Source of the DNA: Hirudinaria manillensis
Taxonomy: Eukaryota > Annelida > Clitellata > Hirudinida > Hirudinidae
DNA length: 64,000 bases
Direction: 5' to 3'
Assembly (NCBI GenBank): GCA_034509925.1
Contig: CM067531.1
Coordinates: forward strand, 8,984,319-9,048,318
Position numbers and translations under genes: made by a program. Under the pieces are notes generated by a model. It did not search any database. It was given only the letters and a program-made list of their open reading frames with translations, and was not told the origin of the DNA. How positions within the stretch are numbered: position 1 is the stretch's first letter; each line of letters opens with the position of its first letter. Positions 43,890 through 56,611 of the stretch are shown here, piece after piece.

Positions 43890-46800
43890 ATGACCTCCAG
43901 TCTAGTTACCAAGACAACAGCGTTGCTGCTGGCATCGTTAATCATCATCAACACAGTCAACTGTAACAATAACAATAACAAGAACAGCAAAAATAATCAA
44001 AAGCTTATCATCAAACCTCTTACGACAAAGGCCGCACTGGCCGTCACCACACCCACTGCAAAAGCGTTCGCACCAAAGCGACAGACGAACGCCAGGATGT
44101 CGTCACAAGTTCGCGACAAACTCAGGAAGCAAGAGGCTCAGAACGGACCGTCATCCTCCGCGGTTCTGAGTCCGTCTTTGGACTTTGAAGACTGGGAGAT
44201 GGACCCGTGTTACGACCACAGTTCAGGAGAGGCCGTGCGCTGTCAGCCAGAGTTCTCCGACGTGGCGTTCAATAGCAGTCTGTCGGCTACGGGTCAATGT
44301 GGCAGTCCCTCGTCAACTGTTCACTGCGTTTCAGAGAATGCAGGTGAAAGACTGGTCATATTTGCTAATTATTTATTACTAATTAATTAGGTACTGCTAT
44401 TTGGTATTCGCCATATAAATTGCTTACAAGTATTAACTTGTATTCATTAATAATACTATCTTCTTGCAGACGATGGATATTACAACTCATCCACGTTCAA
44501 TTGGATCAATTTCAATGAACCTCGGCAACAACAAACAATCCAAATTAGCACTCCGTCAGCATCGCCACCATCACCGCAATCATCCTCACCAATGTCACTC
44601 ACATCATCATCATCATTACTATCGTTATCATCATCTTCATCAATATCCCAAACAGCTTCCACAAAATCCACGAAACAATGCTTCACATGCAACAGAAACC
44701 ATCCCAACTCGAGTTACCCAACCTTCCACCTCACAGATCTCCACAACCCACTCGACCCAACCTGTTGGGTTTCGTTGCCCAGGGTCAGGGCGGTCAACCT
44801 GACTCTAAACCTGGGCAAGAAACACGAACTGACCTACGTTACTGTAGAGTTTTGCTCGGGATCGAGACAACCAGATGTAGCCATTTTTTGGAAGAGCATG
44901 GACCACGGTCAGTCATGGACTCCTATCAAGTACTTCTCCACTGATTGCCAGGCGGTCCTGTCAAATCCGGGCGCTCTTCTGGCCCCTCAGCCACCGGTAA
45001 GACACCACCACAGGCGCGACGATCGCCACCGGCATCATCAGAGTCGTCTGCAACGTTACCGTGGCGGTAAAATGTTCAAAACTAAACCGCCAAAGAGCAC
45101 GACCGCCTCTTTCGTCGTGGCAAACAATTCCTTCCTGGCAAGTGGTTTCCATCCAACCTGCAGCGGAATATTGGAGATCAAAGGTCAGCCCTTGAAGCTG
45201 GCGTTCAGGGCTTCAGAAGGTCACAGTGAGACGGAAAGTCTCGACCCGGATGTGAATCATTCGTTGAGGGAATGGATAACTTTCTCCGATCTCAAACTCA
45301 CACTCTATCACGTGAGCAGACAACCGCCAATGATTCATCATCGTCATCATAATTATCAACCATTACTGTCATCGTCGTATTTAACATTTATGTCCACTAT
45401 AATTATCATCATCATCATAAGAGACTCATCCAGTTATAGTGTTTGACCTTAAATGAAACAACCTATACCTACCTAACCACCATAATCATTACTATTATCA
45501 TCGTCGATGTTATCATTTAGGGTCAACTGAAACCCGGAAGTGATCTTTCAAGGTCAAACGCAGTTCACGACTTCTTCGCGCTGTCAAACTTCAACGTTGG
45601 CGCGAGATGCAAGTGCAACGGCCATGCATCGCAATGCATCACCACCGACGAAGATGATGATGATGATGATGACAAGGACGACGATGATGATGGAAGTCAA
45701 AGTGCCGACAGAGAAAGGAAAACAGGAATCGATTATCTGACCAAAAAATCTGAAAAGTTGAAATGCATTTGCAGGTATTCATGATATGTTGTTGATGTTG
45801 TCGATGATAATAATGATGATGATGGCGCTGATGCTGCTGCTGCTGATGATGATGATGATGGTGACTATAATCATTACGGCGCTGGTGATGATGAACATTT
45901 ATTAATATCAGTATTATAAATACACCTAACAGTCACAATACAATGGGCTCGGAATGTGAACAGTGCAAACCCCTCTACAACGACAGGCCATGGAGTCGTG
46001 CCACATCCAAAGAAGCCCAGGAGTGCACAGGTCAGGAGTGTCACTCGTCTGCACTCATTTTCACTCATCCTCACTCCACTCCTCATTGAATACTCCTCAG
46101 GGATTGTAAACTGGTTTTGTATTTGTAGCCGGTGTGATGTAACTTGGGAGCGCTTGCAATCATAATCAGGCATCTTTGGTCAATCTAGTTCCAAAGCGTT
46201 ATGAACGATACATGGATTAACGATTCACTAAACAAATAAAGTATCGAAAGAATTAGTTACTACATAAATAAATAAATTAATTAATTAATCAATCCATTCA
46301 TTCTCTTTTCTTATCCATCTGTCCATCAACTCTACAGAATGCAATTGCCACGGTCACGCTCGGAATTGTCGCTTCAACGATCAGTTGTACAAGTCCTCCA
46401 AGGACTACAAGTCCGGTGGCGTCTGCGTCCGTTGCCGTCACAACACCGCCGGTCGCTTCTGCCACCTGTGCGCCGACGGATACTTCAGGATGCCGGGGAA
46501 GTCGATGACCGACAAGAAGGCCTGTTCGCGTGAGTTTCACGTCTATCTGATGGTTCTGTTATTCATGTTGTTGTTTTATGTGATTACTTTATTAAAGGCT
46601 ATTTAATTTATTAAACGTTACTAATGGCTATGATTTTATTAACTTATTGTTTGATATCTTATGTAGTAATATTTGTAGTACGTAGTAACTCTCATTAATA
46701 CCGAAATCCGTTAATTTGGATAACAACCGATCTACGCAACCATGTCTTAGTTCCATCACTCTTTGTTGAATTGAGCCAAAAGACGGATTTAAAAATTGTT

Positions 46801-47398
46801 TTCCGGAAAATATCAAATCCAAGTCGACAAGTAATCGCGCTAATAGCTGTAGCTTTAAAGGATTGAACACTCCCTAAGCCTAATGATCCGTGAAATGATC
46901 CAAACGCTGAACAACGTCCAATACATTGAACAGCAGAATCGGTCGACCGTGAAATCAAAGGTACTCGTTCAGTTGGAATGGCGTGCATTTTGTGCTGCCA
47001 ACATTTTGAAGATTGATTTTTAAATGTAAATCGCGTAAATTGTTTCTTAAAAATGAAATTAGCAGTAACCGACAAACTCATGTCATCGTTCTTGACGTGA
47101 TACGTCCTTCTTCAATCGAGCAAATGACACTCCATGCAATTTATTCCAAGAAACCAACCAATCAAAATCCCTTCAAAGTAAATGATGAAATAATAAAATA
47201 ATAAATTATATAACTCATAAAACTAATAAATTGATTAATTAATTTGGTTAATTTATTAATCAAGACCTTAACTGGTTAATACTCTCCTTGCAAGTTACCT
47301 AAGGCCGAACAGATTCCATCTGTTTATTGTTAGGTCAGTCGGTGGGGTCTGCTTTGTGTCCGGAAAGAGGTCATTAATGACACAAATTGTATTAACTA

Positions 47399-47478
<80 letters not shown>

Positions 47479-50400
47479 GAAGAAGAAGAAGAAGAAGAAG
47501 AAAAAGAAGAATATAGTAATATAATAGTAATAATAAATTATTTATTTCCTTTTTATTTGATTTCATTCTTTTATTAAATACAAAAAACCTGGCCTTAAAG
47601 ATTCTTAAGGATGGAACATCCCAACAATAACAATAATAATAACAACAGCAACAACAGCAACCACAGCAACAACAACCACAACAGCCCACATTTACGAACA
47701 TTGTTACACTTTTAAAAAGAAACACCCATAAAAATGGCTCTTTTGGAGCAGATGCAATCTTTGATTGAATGAATGTCCGACGTGGTGGCTCCAAAAGGAT
47801 CAATCGTTGATTGGTCAATCAACTGCCGAGGTCAACTCTGATTGGTCAATCAGCCGGCAAGGTCAACTCTATCTGACCTGAATTAATAGGTTATTAATCC
47901 CGCTCGAATCCTGGTGTCATGCCACTACAGATGATTCCATTTATTGATCCCAACCTTTTTTTGTCCAACATTTTGCTTTGAACTGTCGATGCTAAGGTCG
48001 AGTGTTCAAGTCCTGGCTCTAGAATGAAAACATGAATGTGGTGATTTTAGTTTTCGAGTAAAAGATTTGTAGTCAGCTGGTTATATTTGCTGCTTGTTTG
48101 TTTCTAACTGTGCCTTAAATCGTTCGTGTAATATTGGTAATATTAGATTACCTTTATCAATTTGTTAATCAATTTGATTTATTTTCTTTTGTTTTTAATT
48201 CGTTAGAAAATAAAATCGCCCACACATTAACAACAAGATTATTTCAATTCATTACTAATTTATTATGGTAATTTATTACCATTCAATAACAAGACATCAT
48301 AATCAACCCAGCCTGCTCTTGCCACCCCATTGGTTCGTCCAGCGGCACGTGCAACAGAACCACCGGTCAGTGCCCATGCAAAAGGGGCGTCGGTGGCAGG
48401 TCATGTGACAGGTGCAAGGAAGGATTTCAACAAGGAAACTCCCCGGTCAAGCCCTGCGTCCGTGAGTAAAGATGAATGAGAGATTAAGCTTACCATCGTT
48501 AACGTCATGTAACGGTAATGTCGCTACTAGAAAGACTTCCAAAGATCATTACTTGAATCGTCCATCATCACCGTCTTCCTCCTTCTTCTCATCGTCGTCG
48601 TCATCATCATCATCGTCATCGTCGTCGTCATCATCATCATCATCTTCATCACCATCATCGTCTCTGACATCATCCTCAAGGCGGACACCGGAGCCACAAA
48701 TGGATGGTGGTGTTGAATCTCAGAGGAATTCGATTGTTCACTGCCTGTGTTATTGCGTGCGTGTGTTGTTCGAGATGACGGTGCACGTGTGACTGACCGG
48801 ATGATGGAATTAGTCGGATGACCGGATGAATGTGTGTTTGTTTGTAAAACAATAGGTGTCCATTCATTACTGTGGCCATTGAATAGCTGCTGTTCATTTC
48901 ATTCATTCATCCATTCATTCGCCCATCCGTCCGTCCGTACGTCCGTCCATCCATCCATCCATCCATCCACCTATCCAATCCCTTATCTTTATCCATTTCA
49001 CTTCAACCACAGCCTAGAAAAAAATACACTTTCCATCTTCGTTAAATATTCATCTGAAATTATGGACCGCTCTAGCGATGACTAATGAGTACCGAAATGA
49101 TGGATGGAATCGTGGAAGTCTATGACGACGACGACGACAACGATGATGGTCATGATGATGGTGACTATGAAAGGTAATAGAGAAGTACTGAGGATAAGCT
49201 TTCTGCGGGGGTTCTGGTCATAAAAGTGTCATTTCCTGGTTCTGATTGAAGCTGACATTGGCGTGGTTGCAGCTGGCCGTCGATTGAAATGATGGCGATG
49301 ATGATAACGACGACAATGATGATGCTGATGATAGTGATGATGACGATGACGCTGGTGATGATGACGACTATGACGACCGCAGATAATGTTTATTGTTACA
49401 AGTAATTACTTTCGGTGCTGAATTCTCCTCTTTCTTTTGACAGAAATCCGAAAGTCTCATGGTGTTGTCTCGAACAAAAGTAAGCAACAATAACAACTGG
49501 CCATTGCTTTAACAATGCATTCATAATCATCATCAACATCATCGCCGTCATTGATTAATTAATTAATTATTGATTAATTTCCATTAATTAATCAATTATT
49601 AAACTCAATTGACAGGCAATTTATGTCGAGTTTACTGCAAACGTTCCTGGAGTCTGACGAACGACTTTGCGAAACAAGTCTGCCGCGAAAATTACAGTAA
49701 CCATAACAACCCTTGTCTCTTGAGAATGATGCCTGGTGATGATGACGATGATGATGATGATGGCGATGATGATGACGATGATTGCCGGCGAAGACGATGA
49801 TGATGATGAGGAGGAGGAGTACAAAAATGTCATGTGATTATAGCTATAGGTAATAGCAATGCCAACAACAGTAACTGGTAAAAATAAGATTAAGAATAAA
49901 GTAATGCCACTAAATGTCATGTTCTTCAGTCACAGTCTAATCTCTATCACAACAGATATCTAATGATATCAAGCTATAGTCGTCGTCATCATCGTATTCC
50001 AGCTCCCTCTATCGAGTCTCACGTTTCCATCACCGGCATCTTTGAGCATTTACTGCAACTAATGAGAGGGCCATATATCAAAGGAAATGCTTGACAATCG
50101 ACGTCATTACTTATAATAGAGGCCTTGCACAAAAAAAAATGGACAACACTTTAACGATGCCAATGATGATGCTATTGTCGATTATGATGACGATGTTGAT
50201 TGTTGATCATGATGATGATGCCTATATGATAACGATGACGATGATGATGCCTATGACGATGATGATGACCGTAAGGCTTTAAGTTGACGTGAGCTTCCAT
50301 TCTTGCAGTCGTAATGCAGATGAAGGTTATTTCGAAGAAGTTCAAGGTCCTATACAGCAACAAAAAATCCATCAAGAGCAGGACTTGGATTCGCTACGGC

Positions 50401-51252
50401 GTGGAAATACTGAACGTCTTCAGCAAGAAGACAAACTTCCAGAATCAGGAGTTGAACCCGAGGCAACAAAGCGGTCCGCGAAGAATGAGACAGTATAAGA
50501 AAGATCAGAAGCTATCGAGGAACGCCTACGGAGAATCGCAGCTGATTCTTCCCGGATCAAAGGTGGCGGCGTGGACGAGAGTGGAAGACGCCAGGGACTG
50601 CAGCTGTATTAACCTCAAGACTGGATTCGTCTACCTTGTTGCTCTTCCGGTGAACAGGCAGAGCAAAAGTTGGCAGGAGGTGGGTACAAGGAGGCAGGAA
50701 ACGACCCACAAGATCCGGGTATCCATACCGAAGTTCAGGATCGCAGGTCACAGAGACGACTCGGACTCTTTCAAAACCGAAATTAGAAGAAACGGTCGCA
50801 AACAAATGGTGCTAGTTTGGAATCAGGAAAACAACGAGAGAGTCCTTAAAGAAGACAAGAACGTTTCAAAATATGCCAACGCCAGTATTAACGGCGACAA
50901 CTTTAAGACGAGACCGAAAAGGCAGGGCCGCTCGACCACACTAAAACCGAATCAAAATTCACAAAGCAAGTCGACATTGAGGATGGGCAGCACCCCAAAA
51001 GTCGCATTGGCCCGCCCGCGGGAAGAATTGTTTGTCAACAAAAAGCAAGGTCTTCTCAAAACGAAATCAATTCGATTTTCCCCACCTTTTGACGTACCTA
51101 AAAAGGCCAAAGAAAAGAAGAAGACGAAGAAGGAGATGAAAAATGCGAGGATGAACAAAAGATCGCGTATGAGGATCGCTCCTGATAGTCTCGTCTTGGC
51201 CTGGAATACGAAAGAAACGAGAGATTTATTCAACAAATTGGACTGTTTTTGA
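43890..51252 (+). CDS. Netrin (secreted guidance protein), strongly enlarged, 1016 residues
   Basis: Nine exons join in frame: 43890-44343, 44470-45311, 45521-45774, 45933-46030, 46338-46529, 48312-48461, 49444-49479, 49616-49696 and 50309-51252. The signal peptide begins [17 protein letters not shown]. The laminin N-terminal domain shows [48 protein letters not shown] and [21 protein letters not shown]. Three laminin-EGF repeats follow ([11 protein letters not shown] to [16 protein letters not shown] with [29 protein letters not shown] to [11 protein letters not shown]). The NTR domain starts near residue 675 ([10 protein letters not shown]). Netrins bind DCC and UNC5 receptors to steer axons and cells. 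Usual length is about 600. The excess comes from a Ser-rich insert (residues 178-220), a His/Arg-rich insert (325-360), an Asp run in LE1 (474-489) and a long Lys/Arg-rich NTR extension. The start ATG is preceded by a TCTCCAG acceptor at 43805. Confidence 0.95.
45655..45700 (+). repeat. In-frame GAT/GAC repeat in netrin exon 3
   Basis: A GAT/GAC run encodes the poly-Asp segment [18 protein letters not shown] inside the first laminin-EGF repeat. Similar GAT tracts fill the adjoining introns. Confidence 0.9.
47401..47511. repeat. AAT then AAG microsatellite in a netrin intron
   Basis: About 25 AAT triplets followed by about 10 AAG triplets, which gives a strand-asymmetric purine run. Confidence 0.97.
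47809..47870. repeat. 31-bp tandem duplication with CCAAT-like and AGGTCA sequences
   Basis: Two adjacent copies of a unit starting GATTGGTCAATCA and ending AGGTCAACTCT, differing at a few central positions. Each carries one ATTGG and one AGGTCA. Confidence 0.85.
48548..48665. repeat. TCA/TCG microsatellite in a netrin intron
   Basis: TCATCGTC-type triplets. They open a plus-strand frame encoding poly-Ser that is not part of the netrin model. Confidence 0.9.
48901..48969. repeat. CATT/CCAT/CCGT tetranucleotide repeat
   Basis: Successive blocks of ATTC, CCGT and CCAT tetranucleotides in a netrin intron. Confidence 0.9.
49738..49815. repeat. GAT/GAC/GAG microsatellite in a netrin intron
   Basis: GAT triplets with GAC and GAG variants, about 40 bases after the donor of the exon encoding [10 protein letters not shown]. 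Further GAT tracts lie at 49120-49165, 49290-49375 and 50160-50265. Confidence 0.85.
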
Positions 51253-52352
51253 GATGTTTTCAACCGAGTATTGCATCGAGTATTTTATTCCGCATTTCTT
51301 GTGTTCGAGCTAAACGTTTTATTTAGCACCGGCAACTCAGCCGTACGTCAAACTTGTTTTGATTTTTCGACGCCTCAGTCATGGGTAAATTTTCTTCTTT
51401 TTTTTTTGGTAGATTCCAATCTTTCGTAATCGATTCGCAATGTTTGTTTTATTTTAAATAATGAATTTTAAATAATTAATTAGGGACCATTGAAGAAATT
51501 TATTTTCACGAACCATGTGTAACAGCATTATAAGTAATTGACGTTAAAAAATCTTCGTTATAAATTGCTTTTATTGTTTCTATAAAAGATAATTCTTCAG
51601 GATAAATTAAAGTCATCAGTTTATTATATTTTTATTGCATTTAAACAATTAGTCTTAGAATGTTCACTTACGTTTTAAATGATTTTGGATGTTGTAAACA
51701 TGGCTTTTTATGCTATTAAGCCTTTTACATTGTAGTTTCGACTGCTATCTGTTGTAAACTTTCGCAGTTTTACATTTCAAATAAATATTTTTAATGTCCG
51801 TGAAATTATCTTTCAGTATAAAACAATAGCCCATATCGAAAATTAATCTTTAAAAATAGCTTCTATAAATAGGCGATTTATATTTTGATTTGTCAATTTT
51901 CGTAATTAAAACCTAACGCAGGCTCCATAAATTGACTCTATTAAGTGTAATCCATGAGAACATAGTCAAGCAATTTTAATGTAAAATTCCCAAGCAAGCC
52001 AAAGTAGCAGACGTCAATGTTTTTTTTAAACATTCTCGGCCATTAGAGATCATATTTCTTATTACGTGTCGGTGTACTAAAGATATCAGTACAACTAACT
52101 TGAACGGAAATGTACTTAATAAAATTATTTAAAAGAAACAGTTTCAACTATTTTATTAATATTTTTGTAGCCGGAATGAAATTAATACAAAAATCCAATG
52201 AAGAAACCCCATCTATGGAATGTATAGTAAAATATTCGTCTGATTTATTTCGTTGGACTTAAGCAATTCGTTTATGCTTCAAATATTCAATATTTTATTA
52301 ATTTTTATTTTAAATATTCACTTTTAAATCGTTTTAAATTCAAATTTTTATT
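51253..52352. other. Tail-to-tail interval between netrin and odd-skipped
   Basis: Holds the two 3' UTRs. AATAAA at 51780-51785 suits netrin; TTTATT at 52294-52299 (AATAAA on minus) suits the odd-skipped gene about 55 bases after its stop. No other gene is seen. Confidence 0.6.
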
Positions 52353-54791
52353 TTAGAAGTTTTCATGTACTATTTCATGTGTCTTCAAGTCGGACTGTCT
52401 TCTAAAAGCAGCGCAACAGTGCGCGCATGGATACATTTGGCTCGTCTTGGCAGGCGCTTTACTCTTGAAAGAACTATTTTCTAATCCTGCAGAATTTGAC
52501 CCAGAGTAGTCCTGCGCATATTAAATTCTGATAGTTATGTCGAGTTACAAGTTACTTTGTTATTTATTCTAGGTATTACTTCTATATTTGTTTAAAAGCT
52601 CATGAAATGGATCGAAAGCAAGTTGAGGCAGAGAAATAGATAATGAACGATTGACCAACGTAATTGCCAAGTGTTCCATTGGTTGCATGAACATTTGTTA
52701 AAATACTTGTGGGTCTCCGACCTTGGACATGTGGACATTTCTATGCACGACCAAAGTTCTCGGCTGACAAAAGCCTTTCCCGCAGTCCGAACAAGTGAAT
52801 GGTTTTTCTTTCGAGTGAATGTGCCTAAAATGGATGAGTTAAGAAGTGGGAGGAAAATCGACAGCCAATTAAACCAATTAACTTTTTAAATGCAATTATA
52901 ATACAATTGAATAAAATTCACCTGTGATCTCTGAGATGGTCTTGTCTCCTAAACTTTTTCTGGCAAGTCTCACAGGTGTAGGGCCTTTCGTCTGTATGCG
53001 TTCTCTCGTGAATCAACAAGTTGTAGGATTTCGTAAAATGTCGCCCGCAAAAGCGACAAATGAATTGGCGACTGTTACGAAGGCAAGGATAATGTTTTTG
53101 ACTGTGATGATGACGACGACGATGGAGATGGTTATCTTATAAAAAATTTATAATTTAGAACTAATCAACGAATTTCTAATTAATTTCGAATTAATGGTAA
53201 GAACTTCTAATATATTTTTCCTTATTAACAACGGAAACAATGGTAACTCATGTTTTTAATAACCGCAATAATTATTCATTCATTAATCAGCAACCTTTTC
53301 AATAACGAATTACAAATTACAATTCTTGCAAAACCAATCAGCTAAAACTCTAAAAAATGTTGGGAACGATTTAAAAAAAAAACCTACTTTAACTTTTTCT
53401 GGAACCTCCTGGTGAGAGTATCACCTCCACTTCTCAGCGATCCCATTTCGAACTTCATCATATTGTTGCGCAGGATTGCCAAACTTTGACCTGCAGTTGT
53501 GGATCGGGTCCTGTCGCTCTGAAACATTTTAGTTCCACCGCCAGAGGACTTCATCTGCCGTCTGACCACGGGCTGAGATGCGCCTAGTACCTCTCCGCGA
53601 TAACCAAAGTCGAATCGCGGATGATAACCTCCGGTAGAGAGTTTGGTCACGAACTTTGACCTTGTTGAAGAATCTTGAAGCATGGGATAATCGTGGTGGT
53701 GGTAGTAAGGTTTCAGAGCCCCGGGATAATCTAAGGAGGTTCGTGGTCTTGTCAAGCGATTGAAAGAACTATGATTGTTTAGTTCGGGGTTGATTGGTGT
53801 GATTGGTGTAGCCCTGGTGGTGTCGTTGTTTGATTGGCGGAGATTTCCGTTGCTCTCATCGGTTTCATTCTGATGGGTCATTCGATAGTTCAGCTTTGAT
53901 TTATCAGTTTGGAGTACTGGATAAATTTGATTTTCGTTCTCTTCAGCCTCTTTTAGAATGGATTCTGCTAATTTTGTGAAATCAAACTTTGGTTCTCTCC
54001 TGACGGCTGCTGTAAGTGCTGTGAAAATGATCGTAATTAGTCGATGCACACGGGTACTTTTAATATTAAGATTTATTTATAATATCTGAAAGATTTAGTA
54101 AAACAATGTTTTGCACCAAGAATCAAGAATAAATTTATTATATTGAATGATGTATCTTTGGATTACATCACATTTAACAGATTTTCAAACCAAGTAAAGC
54201 CAACATAGCATATAGAAAATGTCTAAATTTTGTCATTTTATTTTTTCTTAAATATTTAAATTGTTTAAAAGTGCATCTAACGTTTACTGTGAGAGACTCC
54301 ATAATTCATACGGTAGTGCGGCGAATTGCTGTCGTCATAGTAACCCCTTTCCACCTTATCAAATCTATCGTTTCTGGATTGTTCCGTGAAGTTCCTGGTA
54401 ATATTTAATACCAATTAATACATTTAATATTCATGATGAAGATCATAAACATATATCCGCATCACCGCTATCATCCTCATCGTCGTTTATCATCTCACAA
54501 CTCCCAAAATAAAAAAAATGACCTTCCAGCTTCTCGCTGAGTCGTCTTTGTCATCAGTCGCGTCGAGGCAGAAGCCGCGACTTCATTGGCGTCGCTGTGG
54601 TCGGTGCAGTCGCTGCGATGGCCGTAGTGACGACTCTGGTAGTAATAGTAATAGTAATAGTGATAATATCTGAGGTAGGAATGGTTGTAGAAGTATGAAA
54701 GCCTATCGTCCAGGTAGCTGGGATTCTTCCTGGAAGAGAAGTCGCGGTAGTTGTTGACACAGAGGTATTTGCCGCTCTCTCGACTCCACAT
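52353..54791 (-). CDS. Odd-skipped/OSR-family C2H2 zinc-finger transcription factor, 482 residues
   Basis: Exons 54791-54523, 54394-54288, 54018-53388, 53101-52922, 52824-52722 and 52511-52353 join in frame. Fingers 1-3 nearly match the odd-skipped signature: [57 protein letters not shown] and [18 protein letters not shown] fourth C2H2 finger ([21 protein letters not shown]) ends the protein after a linker of about 30 residues instead of the usual seven. The conserved N-terminal element [11 protein letters not shown] is present. The N terminus has a Tyr run ([10 protein letters not shown] near residues 44-53) from an ATTACT-type repeat. The family binds DNA in the nucleus and patterns gut, joints, kidney and body segments. 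Exon 3 uses the CACAG acceptor at 53102-53103; the alternative upstream AG breaks the frame. CCAAT boxes lie upstream. Confidence 0.93.
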
Positions 54792-56530
54792 CTCCACAGT
54801 TTGAGGTTAAGTCTCGTCCGGGTTTAAATTTTCATTTATTTTTATCTTAATTATTTAATATTAATTTCAAACAGATTTAATTAATTATATGCTTGAATTA
54901 TTTGGGATTCGCTACATTTTATTGACCATTTAAGGCTACTGTTGTTTCTTGTTTCTGTCATCTTTCTATTCTCGCCCCGTCCTTTTAAATACAAACAGGT
55001 TTTTATTAAATTCTTCTGAAGGTCATTAAATATCTTCAAATAATTTTAACAGGAATAAATTATTCCACTCTTCCAGCCAATGAGAGCTCTGGCTCTCCAG
55101 TTGAAGAACATCTCATTGGTCGACGGAACAACCAATGAGCGGAACGGAGTACTTCTTGAGGCTGTTTTATGGCGTCTGGTGGTGGCGCTACTTGAGACCT
55201 GCAGTGGAAGATACATCCGGTTGAAAAGATGCCGAATGAGACCCGACATGAATAAAGTAATTTCTTACTCATTTATTCAACTAATTTCTACCAACATTAA
55301 CATTACTCATTAATTATTAATTAGCCTTCATTTGTCTGCTCCGAAACAACGGTTATGATTGTGATCCATCAAAGCAGCATAGGAAGACGTTAATGGTTAG
55401 TATTGATCTCCAACTTGAAAAGGATACGAAAATTCAATGGTTGCAACTATATGACACTTCAGCGCTGATTGGACTCCCAGATAGCAACGCTCATTTACTT
55501 GTTGCGACTCGGCGCTCCAAAAGAAGGCCGCTACCACATCTGCTTCTGTCGCAAATGTCGCTATCGCTGATGGTAACGAAAGGGATAACCTGTTAGGGAA
55601 CATATTGTTTTAGCTAAGATGGCGTTGAAAAAGCCACCGACTTTGAAGATTTCTCTAGATTTTGCGTTTACTAAGAGTAAATTGTGATTTTTTAAACTAA
55701 ATTTTAATCGGGTATAATGTTTTATTCATAATTATGTAGGATTATAATTAATCAGATAAATAGTTTTAATTTGTTCCGCATCTTTGCCATAAAGACTCCA
55801 AAGTTTATGAGCAAAAATCAACACTATATGGCCACTACATCAATACCGACTTCAAGCTACATATCTCCCAGGTACACCCGACGATGGTGAAATTATTATA
55901 AATTATTACATAACTAATCATGTACAAACTTTTTCAGGTTTCCGCTAACTTTTTGAAAATTTTTTATTTCTCAACATTTCTTTTTATTATTTTATTTATC
56001 AGCATTTAGCCTTATGATTCAATGACGCTAGTACTGCTAGTACAAATACTACCGCCTCTCTTGTACTTCTTATGTCTTCCGTACAGCAACAACCACAACA
56101 ACTACAACCACAATCGCTACATCAGTGCCGTCGTCGTCGCAACTACCACAATTAAGCTCGGCCTGCCTCCCAAAAGACACATTTGTCGGTCTTCCAATCA
56201 CAGGCGGACAACTCCGAGTTGTTCCTAACGGGATCTGACAGGAGAGATCCATCAAAACAGGAGAGGGTGCCCTAACAAGAGGACATTAAGTCCGATTGAT
56301 GGAAGGACTGACTGATGAACGGAGGAAGTGTCTATCGGTATGTCTGTCGGCCTGCCAGAGGCCGAATGGGTTTCTGTACTTGGGGAAATCAGAAGAAATC
56401 ACGAAATGTAAATGATTATGAATTTTTTTAGTGTAATCATTCGTTTCTTGGTAATTCTGCTTAAGAATCTATTGTTTAAACCATTTTACGATTATTACAT
56501 TAGTTTTTAATAATAACAACAACAATAAAA
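54792..56530. other. Region upstream of odd-skipped, no other gene seen
   Basis: Three CCAAT elements lie at 55077-55081, 55115-55119 (inverted) and 55132-55136, about 300 bases upstream of the odd-skipped start, in a somewhat GC-richer patch. That is compatible with a promoter. The remainder has only short frames. Confidence 0.4.
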
Positions 56531-56531
56531 C

Positions 56532-56611
<80 letters not shown>
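56531..56611. repeat. AAT microsatellite
   Basis: About 27 nearly perfect AAT triplets. Confidence 0.97.

Noticed and set aside
48472..48792. Poly-Ser frame directly after the third netrin EGF exon
   Set aside because: It lies past a good GTGAGT donor and its Ser run is the intronic TCA/TCG microsatellite.
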